Shown: positions 17,934 to 26,817 of the stretch, piece by piece
How positions within the stretch are numbered: the stretch's first letter is position 1
How the letters are laid out: every line of letters begins with the position of its first letter
NCBI GenBank assembly: GCA_040772065.1
Contig: JAXGYX010000001.1
Span: forward strand, 992,001-1,056,000
Direction: 5' to 3'
DNA length: 64,000 nucleotides
Source of the DNA: JAXGYX01 sp040772065
Lineage (GTDB): Bacteria > Bacillota > Clostridia > Saccharofermentanales > Fastidiosipilaceae
The notes under the pieces: generated by a model
What the model saw: only the letters and a program-made list of their open reading frames with translations
Database searches by the model: none
What the model was told of the DNA's origin: nothing
Made by a program: the position numbers and the translations under genes

Positions 17934-18590
17934 TCAATCTTGCTCGGAGATCATCTCTTTGACTTTCAGCAGGCGGGTGATCGTCGCACGTTCGTTTTCT
18001 TCAAGTTTCATTCGGATGAATTTGATCGTCTCTTCCAAATCAGGAATGGTGCGATATTCCAGCGCATTGACTCGCCGCCTGGTGCTTTCGATTTCATCCG
18101 CCATCAATTGACAGCTTTTTTCCACTTCTGCGAGCCGCAACAATTTGTCCATAACCTGTTCCAGGCGCTCGATCGCGGCGTCCAAGTCGCCCGAAGTTTG
18201 GGCGTATCCATAAGGGAGACTAGTCGTGTCAATATCGGCTTCTTCTTCCACAACGCTTTTTCTAACAAAAGACATCTGCGGAATGATTACGCTCATGCTG
18301 TTGATTTCCTTGATCTCCACCATAAGTTCCGTCTTGGAAAAGGAAACCGCCTGTTCCAGCATTTCAGGACTCATGACAGCGGAGGCCAGCATGAAATCGC
18401 GGAATGACTCCGAAAGCTCACGCTCGATTTCCTGCCTCAATTTCATATTGACGCGCACTTTTTCGATGAATCGACGCATCAACTCATCCTGCTTGTCTTT
18501 CAATAGCTTATGTCCCCGTATCGCGGTCTCCCGTCGCCGTTTCAGGTCGGCCAGGACCATGCGGGTGGGACTGACATTCAATCTGGCCAT
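17934..18590 (-). CDS. atpD: V-type ATPase subunit D (central stalk)
   Basis: A 218-residue, almost wholly helical protein that forms the long coiled-coil rotor shaft inside the A3B3 head. The N-terminus RLNVSPTRMVLADLKRRRETAIRGHKLLKDKQDEL and the C-terminal segment VNALEYRTIPDLEETIKFI are diagnostic (quoted in parts: NVSPTRMVL, LLKDKQDEL, RRVNALE). It is last of the nine ATPase genes and leads directly into the tetrapyrrole genes with no terminator. GAGGAAACGAAC precedes the ATG. Confidence 0.95.
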   Translation of the reverse strand: MARLNVSPTRMVLADLKRRRETAIRGHKLLKDKQDELMRRFIEKVRVNMKLRQEIERELSESFRDFMLASAVMSPEMLEQAVSFSKTELMVEIKEINSMSVIIPQMSFVRKSVVEEEADIDTTSLPYGYAQTSGDLDAAIERLEQVMDKLLRLAEVEKSCQLMADEIESTRRRVNALEYRTIPDLEETIKFIRMKLEENERATITRLLKVKEMISEQD

Positions 18591-18610
18591 GTTCGTTTCC
18601 TCATTCTAAC

Positions 18611-19999
18611 CTATTCGATTTCGCGCGTGACCTTGCTCAGATACTCATCCAGCATGGAATCACTGATTCGTTTGAGTTCGTTACGGGGCAGACCATGTAA
18701 CAACTGCCAGCCTAAATCCAAGGTTTCGATGATCGTTCGATTGGCGAAAAACCCCTGATTCAAATAGCGTTCATCAAACAAGTCGCTGAATTTCGCAAAA
18801 GCCCGATCCGCGTCGGACAATGAGGACTCACCTAAAATCGTCGCCAGTTCCTTCGCCTCGCGACCATGGGCGACCGCGGCGTAAATCTGATTCATCGTCG
18901 CGGAGTGATCTTCGCGGGTGCGTCCCTCGCCAATGCCCTTGTCTTTCAAACGAGACAACGACGGCAACACATTGATCGGCGGATTAATTCCACGGTTAAA
19001 AATGTCGCGGGCCAAAATAATCTGTCCTTCGGTTATGTAACCGGTCAAATCCGGGATGGGATGGGTGATGTCATCTTCGGGCATCGTGAGAATTGGAATT
19101 TGCGTGATGGATCCACGTTTGCCCTTCAACCGACCGGCCCGCTCATAGACCTGGGAAAGGTCGGTATAAAGGTAACCCGGATATCCTCTTCTGGACGGAA
19201 CCTCTTTACGAGCCGAAGAGACCTCACGCAGCGCGTCGGCGTAGTTGGTCATGTCCGTCATGATGACCAGCACATGCATGTCCTTTTCGAACGCTAGGAA
19301 TTCCGCCGCCGTCAAAGCCATCCGTGGTGTCGACACACGCTCAATTGTTGGATCGTTCGCCAGGTTGACAAACAAAACCGCGCGATCAATCGCGCCGCTT
19401 TTTTCGAAATCATTGATGAAATAATGCGCCTCTTCAAAGGTGATACCCATCGCGGCGAAAACCACGGCGAATTTATCATCGCTGCCCGGCACCTGCGCCT
19501 GTCGGGCGATTTGTGCGGCAAGTTGATTGTGTGGCAGACCGTTGCCGGAAAATATCGGCAGTTTTTGGCCACGCACCAAGGTATTCAGACCATCAATCAC
19601 CGAAATACCGGTTTGAATGAATTCCGACGGATAGTCGCGGGCATACGGGTTGATCGGCAGACCGTTAATATCTCTGCGTTCTTCGGGAATGATTTTGGGA
19701 CCGTCGTCGATCGGATTGCCCATTCCATCAAAAACCCGACCGATCATGTCCTCCGACACGCTGAGCTCCAACGGACGGCCGAGAAAGCGCACACTCGTGT
19801 CGCGCATGTTGATGCCGGCGGTCCCTTCAAATAGCTGAACCAGCGCCGCGTCGGTGCCGATCTCCAACACCTTTCCTCTTCTCCGCTCGCCGGTCTGCAG
19901 ACGGACCTCGACCAATTCTTCATACTTTACATTTTCAACATCTTTAACCAGCATCAACGGTCCGGATATCTCCCGGACGGTTTTATATTCTTTAAGCAT
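18611..19999 (-). CDS. atpB: V-type ATPase subunit B (non-catalytic nucleotide-binding)
   Basis: A 462-residue regulatory subunit alternating with A in the hexameric head. Recognised from GPLMLVKDV, FDGMGNPIDDGP, the signature QTGISVIDGLNTLVRGQKLPIF-type region, GNGLPHNQLAAQIARQA (degenerate P-loop, as expected) and PILTMPEDDITHPIPDLTGY. Its start overlaps the end of atpA by eight bases, with GAGAGGATC as the ribosome site. Confidence 0.96.
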   Translation of the reverse strand: MLKEYKTVREISGPLMLVKDVENVKYEELVEVRLQTGERRRGKVLEIGTDAALVQLFEGTAGINMRDTSVRFLGRPLELSVSEDMIGRVFDGMGNPIDDGPKIIPEERRDINGLPINPYARDYPSEFIQTGISVIDGLNTLVRGQKLPIFSGNGLPHNQLAAQIARQAQVPGSDDKFAVVFAAMGITFEEAHYFINDFEKSGAIDRAVLFVNLANDPTIERVSTPRMALTAAEFLAFEKDMHVLVIMTDMTNYADALREVSSARKEVPSRRGYPGYLYTDLSQVYERAGRLKGKRGSITQIPILTMPEDDITHPIPDLTGYITEGQIILARDIFNRGINPPINVLPSLSRLKDKGIGEGRTREDHSATMNQIYAAVAHGREAKELATILGESSLSDADRAFAKFSDLFDERYLNQGFFANRTIIETLDLGWQLLHGLPRNELKRISDSMLDEYLSKVTREIE

Positions 20000-21752
20000 G
20001 ATGATCCTCTCTCGCCTTCAAAAGCTCAGTGAACTCCTGCTTGATTCGTTCATTGATGGACGCCAACTGATTCATCTGCGACTCAGGAATAAAACGCATC
20101 CTCAGAATCTGATTGCGCACATTTAGCTGCTCGATCTCATTCAAATACGCCCCGTGATCCAGAGCTTCGTTCGCCTTGGTATGGAAAGCCAGTATACTTG
20201 ACAACATCAAGTTTTGTTTTTCGAGCGAACAGTAGGTGTCGACCTCATCAAAAGCGTTTTGCTGTAAAAAGTCCTCGCGGATTGATTTGGCGGTCAACAG
20301 CTTGAGTTGGTCTTGTTCGGACAGTGTGTCCTGACCGACCAGACGCACAATTTCCTGCAGACTGGATTCCTCCTGGAGCAAACTCATCGCCTCTCTGCGA
20401 TTTTTTGCGAACCGATCATCGACGTTTTGATCAAAAAACGCATCCATTTTATCCTGATATAGAGAATAGGACGACAGCCAGTTGATCGCCGGGAAATGGC
20501 GTGCGTAAGACAGCGTGTAGTCCAAGCTCCAAAAAACTTTGACAATGCGAAGTGTGGATTGGGTGACCGGCTCAGACAGGTCTCCACCCGGTGGAGAAAC
20601 CGCGCCGATCAAAGTCAATGATCCTTCTCTATCATCGCCACCACTACATTTCACCTTGCCGGCGCGCTCATAGAACTCGGCGACGCGCGAGGCCAGATAA
20701 GCGGGATATCCCTCGTCACCCGGCATCTCCTCCAACCGTCCCGACATCTCCCGCAGCGCTTCGGCCCAGCGTGAGGTCGAGTCCGCCATCAGGGCGACAG
20801 AAAATCCCATGTCGCGGTAGTATTCCGCGATGGTCACACCGGTGTAGATCGAGGCTTCACGAGCCGCCACCGGCATGTTCGAGGTATTCGCGATCAAAAC
20901 AACTTTTTCCATCAAAGATTTTCCGGTGTGCGGATCGATAATCTCCGGAAACTCATTCAAAACATCGGTCATCTCATTGCCGCGCTCACCACAGCCGATG
21001 TAGACAATGACATCGGCGTCCGCCCATTTGGCGAGTTGGTGCTGGACAACAGTCTTGCCCGAGCCGAACGGGCCGGGGATGGCCGCGGTTCCGCCTTTGG
21101 CGACCGGAAAAAACGTGTCGATCACCCTTTGTCCCGTGATCAGCGGGACTTCGGGATCAATCTTGTTTTGATACGGTCTGCCCTTGCGGACCGGCCAGCG
21201 CTGCAACATCGTCACAGCTTTGCCCGAGATAACGGCAATCTGATCGTCCACCTTGTATTCACCGGCTTCAATCCGCTCGACCACACCCTCCACATCATGC
21301 GGCACTAAAATGCGCAAGGTGATGATGTCGGTCTCTTTAACCGTGCCCAAAACATCGCCGGGCACGACTCTGGCTCCACTTTGAACCACCGGCTCGAATG
21401 TCCAGATCTTTTCGCGATCCAACGCGGGAGCGGTCAAACCTTTCTGGAGGAAATCTCCACCATCGTCATATAGCCGGTTCAGAGGGCGCTGAATGCCGTC
21501 ATAGATTTGCCCCAGCATGCCCGGCCCCAATTCAACTGAAAGAGGTGATCCGGTGGTGACAACCGGCTCACCCGGTCCCACCCCGATTGTCTCTTCATAC
21601 ACCTGGATAGAGGCCTTGTCAGCCCTCATCTCAATGATTTCACCAATCAGCTTGTTTGCGGACACCTCAACCACATCGTGGATGTTCGCGTCCGCCATGC
21701 CGATCGCTTCGACCAAAGGACCTGAAACTTTTGTGATGATTCCCTGTTTCAC
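19992..21752 (-). CDS. atpA: V-type ATPase catalytic subunit A
   Basis: A 586-residue catalytic subunit. P-loop GPFGSGKTVVQHQ, the subunit-A insertion (DGIQRPLNRL...VPGDVLG), CGERGNEMTDVL and PSVN-equivalent region INWLSSYSLY are present. The GTG at 21752 is preferred: GTGAGG lies six bases upstream and the protein then begins VKQGIITKVSGPLV, as in relatives; the TTG at 21791 adds 13 unsupported residues. Bacterial enzymes of this type may pump ions out with ATP or synthesise ATP; the proteolipid gene suggests Na+. Confidence 0.96.
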   Translation of the reverse strand: MKQGIITKVSGPLVEAIGMADANIHDVVEVSANKLIGEIIEMRADKASIQVYEETIGVGPGEPVVTTGSPLSVELGPGMLGQIYDGIQRPLNRLYDDGGDFLQKGLTAPALDREKIWTFEPVVQSGARVVPGDVLGTVKETDIITLRILVPHDVEGVVERIEAGEYKVDDQIAVISGKAVTMLQRWPVRKGRPYQNKIDPEVPLITGQRVIDTFFPVAKGGTAAIPGPFGSGKTVVQHQLAKWADADVIVYIGCGERGNEMTDVLNEFPEIIDPHTGKSLMEKVVLIANTSNMPVAAREASIYTGVTIAEYYRDMGFSVALMADSTSRWAEALREMSGRLEEMPGDEGYPAYLASRVAEFYERAGKVKCSGGDDREGSLTLIGAVSPPGGDLSEPVTQSTLRIVKVFWSLDYTLSYARHFPAINWLSSYSLYQDKMDAFFDQNVDDRFAKNRREAMSLLQEESSLQEIVRLVGQDTLSEQDQLKLLTAKSIREDFLQQNAFDEVDTYCSLEKQNLMLSSILAFHTKANEALDHGAYLNEIEQLNVRNQILRMRFIPESQMNQLASINERIKQEFTELLKAREDHHA

Positions 21753-21802
21753 GCAGAGCCTCACTTTCTTCACGTAATCGTTATCAGCCAATAAAAACCA
21801 AT

Positions 21803-22111
21803 TTAAAATATATTCCTGCCGACAGCCTTCTCCACATTTTTGCGAATGGTGAACTGTCCTTGGCCCAATGTTCCGGTATTGTTCGGTATCAAAATCACAG
21901 CCGGCTTAAACCGATTGCGATACCGTTCGACCGTGTCCTGAATCTGCTCCGCCATTTGCTCGGTTATAAAAATCACTCCATAACCCGATTTTGCGCAATT
22001 GTCCACAGTGTTGCGGATTTCGCCGGCGGTCTGCGGAGTGAACACGTCCACTCCCATCACACGAAAGATCAACACAGATTCTTTGTCTCCCACAACCGCG
22101 ATCTTATCCAT
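21803..22111 (-). CDS. atpF: V-type ATPase subunit F
   Basis: A 102-residue Rossmann-like stalk subunit that docks on subunit D. It begins KIAVVGDKESVLIFRVMGVD and includes YGVIFITEQMAEQI and PAVILIPN, matching NtpG/AtpF proteins, and has normal length. Its ATG overlaps the 3' end of atpC by eight bases; about 50 bases separate it from atpA. Confidence 0.92.
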   Translation of the reverse strand: MDKIAVVGDKESVLIFRVMGVDVFTPQTAGEIRNTVDNCAKSGYGVIFITEQMAEQIQDTVERYRNRFKPAVILIPNNTGTLGQGQFTIRKNVEKAVGRNIF

Positions 22112-23114
22112 CCAACCGCCTCAACCTTCCCGCTATCCGTTCAAACGGAATATTCATCTTTGACGCCGATAAAATCATTCGCAGATTTTGGATTTCCGCT
22201 TCTTTGCGGAGCGCGTAGGCGAACAGCACCTCGGGCCCGTACGTAACAGAGGATCCCTCGAGCGCCAGGCTCACACCGGCGTCATCTCTCGCCTTTTCCA
22301 CATCCGACATCTGCCCATAATCAAAATATTGGATCAGCGCCCGCGACACAGGCTCTGAAACAGTTGTCGATTTCAACTGATTCACAATCTTCGTCTGACC
22401 TTCGTCCAACAGTCTCAGCCACCCAGTCGGCTCGACAGCTCCGCCCGCGCACAGGACCTCGGCCAAGTATTCGCCGTCCTTTCCCTGATTGCGGACTCTT
22501 AAAAAAGCGTTCAGATTGATAAAGTCAATTCTTTGCTCGGTATAAGTCCGCAACATTTCCACACCTGACGCCGCCGCCGTTTTCGCCATCGCCGCGGCGC
22601 AGGCCTTGTCCAACAGCAGGTCGATTCGCTGCGGATCATGATGAACCGCGTAATCATCCTGCACCTGCCGGATGGCCACCTCGACGTCCGTCTTCCGCGG
22701 ATTGCGTTCGGGGTTTTGAATGACGCCGCGCAGATAATTGATATCAATACCGCCGGCCGGGACAAGCATATGAGAAAAATCAGCAGCTAAAATATGCTCT
22801 TTTAGCAAAACTTTCAGATCATGATAGACATACGGAAACGCCAGCAAATCATTGACCGGACTGCCCGGGACCAGTTCCTGAAGTTCGGTGTAGATCCGAT
22901 CACGTTCCGCCTTGAGCGCGAACTCATAGTCGTCGGCGCGCCGCGCATTCGCCAAGATCACGCCATACGATGATTCCGAAAACAGTTTCAGCGTGCCGCG
23001 AAAATTTTCTTCGTCCGCCATCCCACGCAATACACGGGAGGAAAGCAGGCTTTTCTCCATTTGGCGCACTCTGGAGGAGGCGAATATGTAATCCTCACGC
23101 TTTGTCGGAATCAT
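22104..23114 (-). CDS. atpC: V-type ATPase subunit C (socket between rotor shaft and proteolipid ring)
   Basis: A 336-residue helical protein of the V-ATPase C/AC39 family. Supporting segments are YIFASSRVRQMEKSLLS at the N-terminus, LLAFPYVYHDLKVLLK, IDFINLNAFLRVR and the C-terminal YALRKEAEIQNLRMILSAS, which is the most conserved part. The start overlaps the atpE stop by four bases (ATGA). It links subunits D/F to the K ring. Confidence 0.92.
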   Translation of the reverse strand: MIPTKREDYIFASSRVRQMEKSLLSSRVLRGMADEENFRGTLKLFSESSYGVILANARRADDYEFALKAERDRIYTELQELVPGSPVNDLLAFPYVYHDLKVLLKEHILAADFSHMLVPAGGIDINYLRGVIQNPERNPRKTDVEVAIRQVQDDYAVHHDPQRIDLLLDKACAAAMAKTAAASGVEMLRTYTEQRIDFINLNAFLRVRNQGKDGEYLAEVLCAGGAVEPTGWLRLLDEGQTKIVNQLKSTTVSEPVSRALIQYFDYGQMSDVEKARDDAGVSLALEGSSVTYGPEVLFAYALRKEAEIQNLRMILSASKMNIPFERIAGRLRRLDG

Positions 23115-23665
23115 TTTCCTACCTCATTCAAAATTTGAATCACATCAATTTCCAAACTGTCTTTCCAAAATGAAATAAGCTCGAAAAAATCATAATTTTC
23201 GGTTATTCCAGCCTCGATCAGCTGATAGCCTACCTGGACATCGGCCGAATAACGGACTTTCATTCCCGCGGGCACCTTGATCGCGCTGCCCTCGGGTAGC
23301 ACCAGCACCGCGTCATGTGAAAGGCTTGAACCCTTCAGCCGAGCCGTCAGATGCTTTGTTGTCAATTCAAGGTTTCGTGTCTTGATCCACGCTTTGGCCA
23401 GATCAAAACAACGTTCAATCGTCTTTTGTTTCGCATCCAGAACAAGATCACGCGCTTTGAGGTCGGCGTTGGAAATCAGCCGTTCCTTCAGCAAATCCGC
23501 TCGAGCCTGCTCCACAGCCAAAGCCCTGTCACGTTCCACCACCGCGGCGCGGTTCGCCTGAGCCACCACTTCCGCGGCGCGCTGTTGAGCTTTCGCGACC
23601 AAAGCTGACGCCTCTTCTTGAGCGTCGGACTGGATTTTCTTGGTTATATTGTCAAGATTGGACAT
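23111..23665 (-). CDS. atpE: V-type ATPase subunit E (peripheral stalk)
   Basis: A 184-residue protein: residues ~1-105 are a continuous alanine- and charge-rich helix (SDAQEEASALVAKAQQRA), and the rest is a small globular domain ending LISFWKDSLEID, as in E subunits that pair with H/G to form the stator. AGGAGA lies before the ATG. Sequence conservation is low for this family, so the call rests on position, length and architecture together. Confidence 0.88.
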   Translation of the reverse strand: MSNLDNITKKIQSDAQEEASALVAKAQQRAAEVVAQANRAAVVERDRALAVEQARADLLKERLISNADLKARDLVLDAKQKTIERCFDLAKAWIKTRNLELTTKHLTARLKGSSLSHDAVLVLPEGSAIKVPAGMKVRYSADVQVGYQLIEAGITENYDFFELISFWKDSLEIDVIQILNEVGK

Positions 23666-23719
23666 CCGGTTCTCCTGACCTATTAATATACTTAATATAC
23701 ATTACTGCTCATTCGCGTT

Positions 23720-24193
23720 TTAAATATTGCCCAGCAACATGATCGACATGACGAACGCCAAAATCGCATAAGTCTCGACCATGACCGCATAAATGATTCC
23801 TTTGGTGGATTGAGACTCGTTTTTCGCCAAGATCGTGATACCGCTGATCGACACTTTCGCCTGCATGATGGCGGAAAAAAAGCCGACAAAAGCGATGGGC
23901 AGGCAGCTCATCAAAACCGCCAAACCTGTTTGCAAACTGACTTCCGAACTCAATTTGCCTACCGCGATGATGCCGATGACAAAGCCATAAAGACCTTGGG
24001 TGCCCGGCAACAGCTGAAGCACCAGTGACTTACCAAACTTGTGAGGTTCGTCAATGATCAGCGCGCTGGCGGCCTCACCCGCCATGCCCACTCCTTTCGC
24101 AGAGCCGATACCTGCCAGCAACACCGCCAGCGCGGCCCCCAGCAAACCGATTACAAAACCACCGTGTTGTACAAAAAAACCTGTGCTTTCCAT
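23720..24193 (-). CDS. atpK: V-type ATPase proteolipid subunit K, Na+-type binding site
   Basis: A 157-residue double-hairpin proteolipid with four membrane helices forming the rotor ring. The ion site resembles that of the Na+-pumping Enterococcus hirae NtpK: Thr65-Gln66 in LLPGTQGLYGF, Gln111 in IMQAKVSISG and the essential Glu140 in VMVETYAIL correspond to T64, Q65, Q110 and E139 there. GGGAGGA lies just before the ATG. Na+ coupling is inferred from these residues; the family call is certain. Confidence 0.95.
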   Translation of the reverse strand: MESTGFFVQHGGFVIGLLGAALAVLLAGIGSAKGVGMAGEAASALIIDEPHKFGKSLVLQLLPGTQGLYGFVIGIIAVGKLSSEVSLQTGLAVLMSCLPIAFVGFFSAIMQAKVSISGITILAKNESQSTKGIIYAVMVETYAILAFVMSIMLLGNI

Positions 24194-24248
24194 AGTTCCT
24201 CCCTGTTTGCGATTGAAAAACCCTAAATCAAAAGGGATTTTTCGGTTG

Positions 24249-26201
24249 TTATTTTACTTTCAAATATTTATTCTCAGCGCGGAATCGTTTGAACGTGACC
24301 CCTCCACCTTCGAAAAACTTGCCAAAAAACTCCACATAGACCAGGCGCATCGAATGCACATAACCGGACAGGCCGGATAAAAACAGGTTGAACGCGTGGA
24401 AGATCACCAAAATGATCAGACCGGCGACAAAACCAATCACTCCCGATCCCATCACCATGTTCGAAATCAAATTGACCGCGTAACCGATGAACGCTCCGGA
24501 CAATGCCAGCGCCGCGATTCGGGTGTACGAAACCAGGTCGCCAACCCATGACGAAATACCGTAAAGGTTGTACATGCCCCATCCAAGTCGGGGGCCAAAG
24601 TGTTTTTCATCTCTCGCGGAAAAAAAGATGACCAACAGCGCGCCCAACAGCATCATCCATTTGCCTATCACTTTTAAAATCGGGGGCAACCCCAGCGTGT
24701 CACCGGCCAAGAGGAAGATTCCTCCGATCAGCAGTAAATACCAGCTCAACGCGTCATAGACCGCGCCCAACGGATCGCCGTCGCGAATCGCGATATACGC
24801 TTTGACGCCCAGACCAAAAAACAACATCAGTAGGCCGATCACAATCGAGAGGATCAGCATCTCCATGTATTGCTCGGTCGGGTTGATCAGTCCCGGGATG
24901 GAGGTCGCGAACAAACTGCCATAACAGGCCCCCGCTATAATTGTCGGGATGCTCAATATCTGGAAAAAACGCAGAAAATCACGCGTCCCATCTTTTAATT
25001 TGAATAGTTTCAGCGCCAATGTGGTCAGCAACAATATCACGACGCCATAACCCAAGTCACCCATCATCATGCCGAAGGTCAGACAGTACCAGGGCATCAT
25101 TAAGGGTGTCGGATCGACCTCGTCATAACGAGGAGTCGAAAAAGTCTCAATGATCGACTCAAACGGCCGGACGACAGCATTGTTGCGCAACAAGACCGGT
25201 ACTTCCTCCACCTGACTGTCATCCCTCGCGACCTCGCGCACATCTAAATCATAAGGTTCGACGCAGGCCGCCGCGCATCCGGATTCCAACAAGTCGACAC
25301 TGTCAAACGGCACATATCCTTCCAAGAGAATCAGGCGTTGTGTCCGCAGCGTCAGATCATGGGACTCAAGACGCACTTTCGAATTTTGCAATGACTCATA
25401 AAGCAGTTTGAATGAATCCAAATGACGGTTCGCGATGTCCGCCAACTGAGCGTCGCTCTGTAAGTTTGATTCTTCGAGTTCTTTGATCCGCGCGGTATTC
25501 TCCGCGATCATGTCGGATGGTGTCTTTGTTGAGCGAAATGTTTCCTCGGTGAAGGAGTTGCGGCGAATCGCCTCGTCCAGCGGCTCGCGATCATTCGAGG
25601 CTGAAAGTAGCAACAGATAGACATTTTGCTCGTCGAACGCCAAATCTTCCTTGTACGTCATTTCAAGATCTAAAATATCTTTTTCAAATTGATCCTTCCA
25701 GCGTTTGGGCATGTAGCCGTATTGCGCGCGGACGTGCCTCATTTCAGCCAATTCGTCGAATGGCACATCAAGCTTTCGATAAGAGGACAATGTGCGATTC
25801 TGCAGTTTGAGGGCGGATATCTCCTCATTGTTGGCGCGCATCGCTTTTGTGATTTGACGAATTCCATGACTGATCGGGTTCAATTTCAAAGCCGCGGCCT
25901 GTCTTTCACAGTCGTCATAGGTGATCTCCGGCAGCGCGGTGTTGAAAGCCGCCAATCCCGACGGTCGGCTCGTCCTCTCTTGCAGCAGAGCGATGACCGC
26001 TGAAAGCTCATTGAGTCGTTCGTTAACTTCACTCAATTCGGCGGGGCGCCGTTCAGGTTGTATGATTGATTGATCCGGCAACTCCTCCGCTGTCAGATCC
26101 GTGAAATGCACATATTCCATATGCATCAGCTGTTCCAATATGCTGTCTCTGTCCTCTTCAAAAGCGGTCAGCGTGAAACGGTGCATTTTAATGATCGCCA
26201 T
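24249..26201 (-). CDS. atpI: V-type ATPase subunit I (membrane stator, a-subunit)
   Basis: A 650-residue protein. The N-terminal ~340 residues are a soluble coiled-coil arm (HRFTLTAFEEDRDSILEQL), and the C-terminal half has seven or eight membrane helices including GMMMGDLGYGVVILL, and SYTRIAALALSGAFIG containing the conserved arginine that faces the proteolipid carboxylate. The ATG at 26201, preceded by AAGGTGG, is chosen over the upstream start at 26273, which lies in the subunit H gene. It overlaps that gene by 14 bases. Confidence 0.94.
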   Translation of the reverse strand: MAIIKMHRFTLTAFEEDRDSILEQLMHMEYVHFTDLTAEELPDQSIIQPERRPAELSEVNERLNELSAVIALLQERTSRPSGLAAFNTALPEITYDDCERQAAALKLNPISHGIRQITKAMRANNEEISALKLQNRTLSSYRKLDVPFDELAEMRHVRAQYGYMPKRWKDQFEKDILDLEMTYKEDLAFDEQNVYLLLLSASNDREPLDEAIRRNSFTEETFRSTKTPSDMIAENTARIKELEESNLQSDAQLADIANRHLDSFKLLYESLQNSKVRLESHDLTLRTQRLILLEGYVPFDSVDLLESGCAAACVEPYDLDVREVARDDSQVEEVPVLLRNNAVVRPFESIIETFSTPRYDEVDPTPLMMPWYCLTFGMMMGDLGYGVVILLLTTLALKLFKLKDGTRDFLRFFQILSIPTIIAGACYGSLFATSIPGLINPTEQYMEMLILSIVIGLLMLFFGLGVKAYIAIRDGDPLGAVYDALSWYLLLIGGIFLLAGDTLGLPPILKVIGKWMMLLGALLVIFFSARDEKHFGPRLGWGMYNLYGISSWVGDLVSYTRIAALALSGAFIGYAVNLISNMVMGSGVIGFVAGLIILVIFHAFNLFLSGLSGYVHSMRLVYVEFFGKFFEGGGVTFKRFRAENKYLKVK

Positions 26202-26511
26202 AATTGACCACCTTATCAACGATATGGCGAACTGCCGGCTCCAGATCCTTATCAGACAAGTTTCGCAGGACATTTGCCAACCGCTCAGCCTCAGCCAGTT
26301 TGGGCTCAGCTTTCGCGCGCGCCTCGTCCTCAGCTTCTTTTCTCATTTTATCGGTCTGTAGAGCAATCTCATCGGCGACCTGCTCTTTATGCTCTTTTGC
26401 GGACCGGGTCGCCTTTTCCTTAATCCTCGAGGCGTGCAGCCTTGCCTCAGCCACGGCGCTGTCCGCGTTTTGTTCCGCCAGAATAATGGCGTCGATTGCC
26501 TCTTTTGCCAT
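26188..26511 (-). CDS. atpH: V-type ATPase subunit H/G (peripheral stalk, NtpF-like)
   Basis: A 107-residue charged helical protein (AKEAIDAIILAEQNADSAV, many A/E/K/R) that would pair with subunit E as the stator coiled coil. The ATG at 26511 follows GGAGTGCTT; the GTG at 26517 is the alternative. First gene of the ATPase run, so the operon promoter should lie in the ~300-base gap upstream. Low-complexity composition makes homology by eye weak; position and architecture support it. Confidence 0.85.
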   Translation of the reverse strand: MAKEAIDAIILAEQNADSAVAEARLHASRIKEKATRSAKEHKEQVADEIALQTDKMRKEAEDEARAKAEPKLAEAERLANVLRNLSDKDLEPAVRHIVDKVVNYGDH

Positions 26512-26599
26512 AAGCACTCCATTCGTGATCGTCTCGCCCTCGAGCGAAACCGTTGTCAGTCATCACTGTCTATTCTTCGTACTATCAATCGCTAACCAA

Positions 26600-26630
26600 A
26601 GTATAGATAAAAGATAATCAAATTGATCAA
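26600..26630 (-). promoter_or_regulatory. Possible promoter of the V-ATPase run
   Basis: Minus-strand TTGATC (26625-26630) and TATACT (26600-26605) are separated by 19 bases in an AT-rich stretch about 90 bases before the atpH start. The spacing is longer than ideal, so this is tentative. Apart from this and the tandem repeat at 26711-26750, I see nothing in the gap 26512-26817. Confidence 0.35.
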
Positions 26631-26710
26631 GAATCCCATTGCCGGAATTACTCATTACGATCATGTTTATTAAGACTATCATTTTCCATATCTGATTACA
26701 ATTCACTTTA

Positions 26711-26750
26711 TTATAAGGATAATATCAACTTTTATAAGGATAATATCAAC
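26711..26750. repeat. Tandem pair of a 19-bp sequence with 21-bp period
   Basis: TTATAAGGATAATATCAAC occurs at 26711-26729 and exactly again at 26732-26750, two bases apart. A 21-bp period puts both copies on the same face of the helix. The pair sits between the trkH stop and the predicted ATPase promoter, where an activator or repressor could bind. It may instead be a chance duplication. Confidence 0.7.
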
Positions 26751-26817
26751 ATGTAAAATCGAAATCCACAGAGCCGTGAAGGGGGTCTTGATCGAGTGAT
26801 GTGTCGCCACCAAGCAA

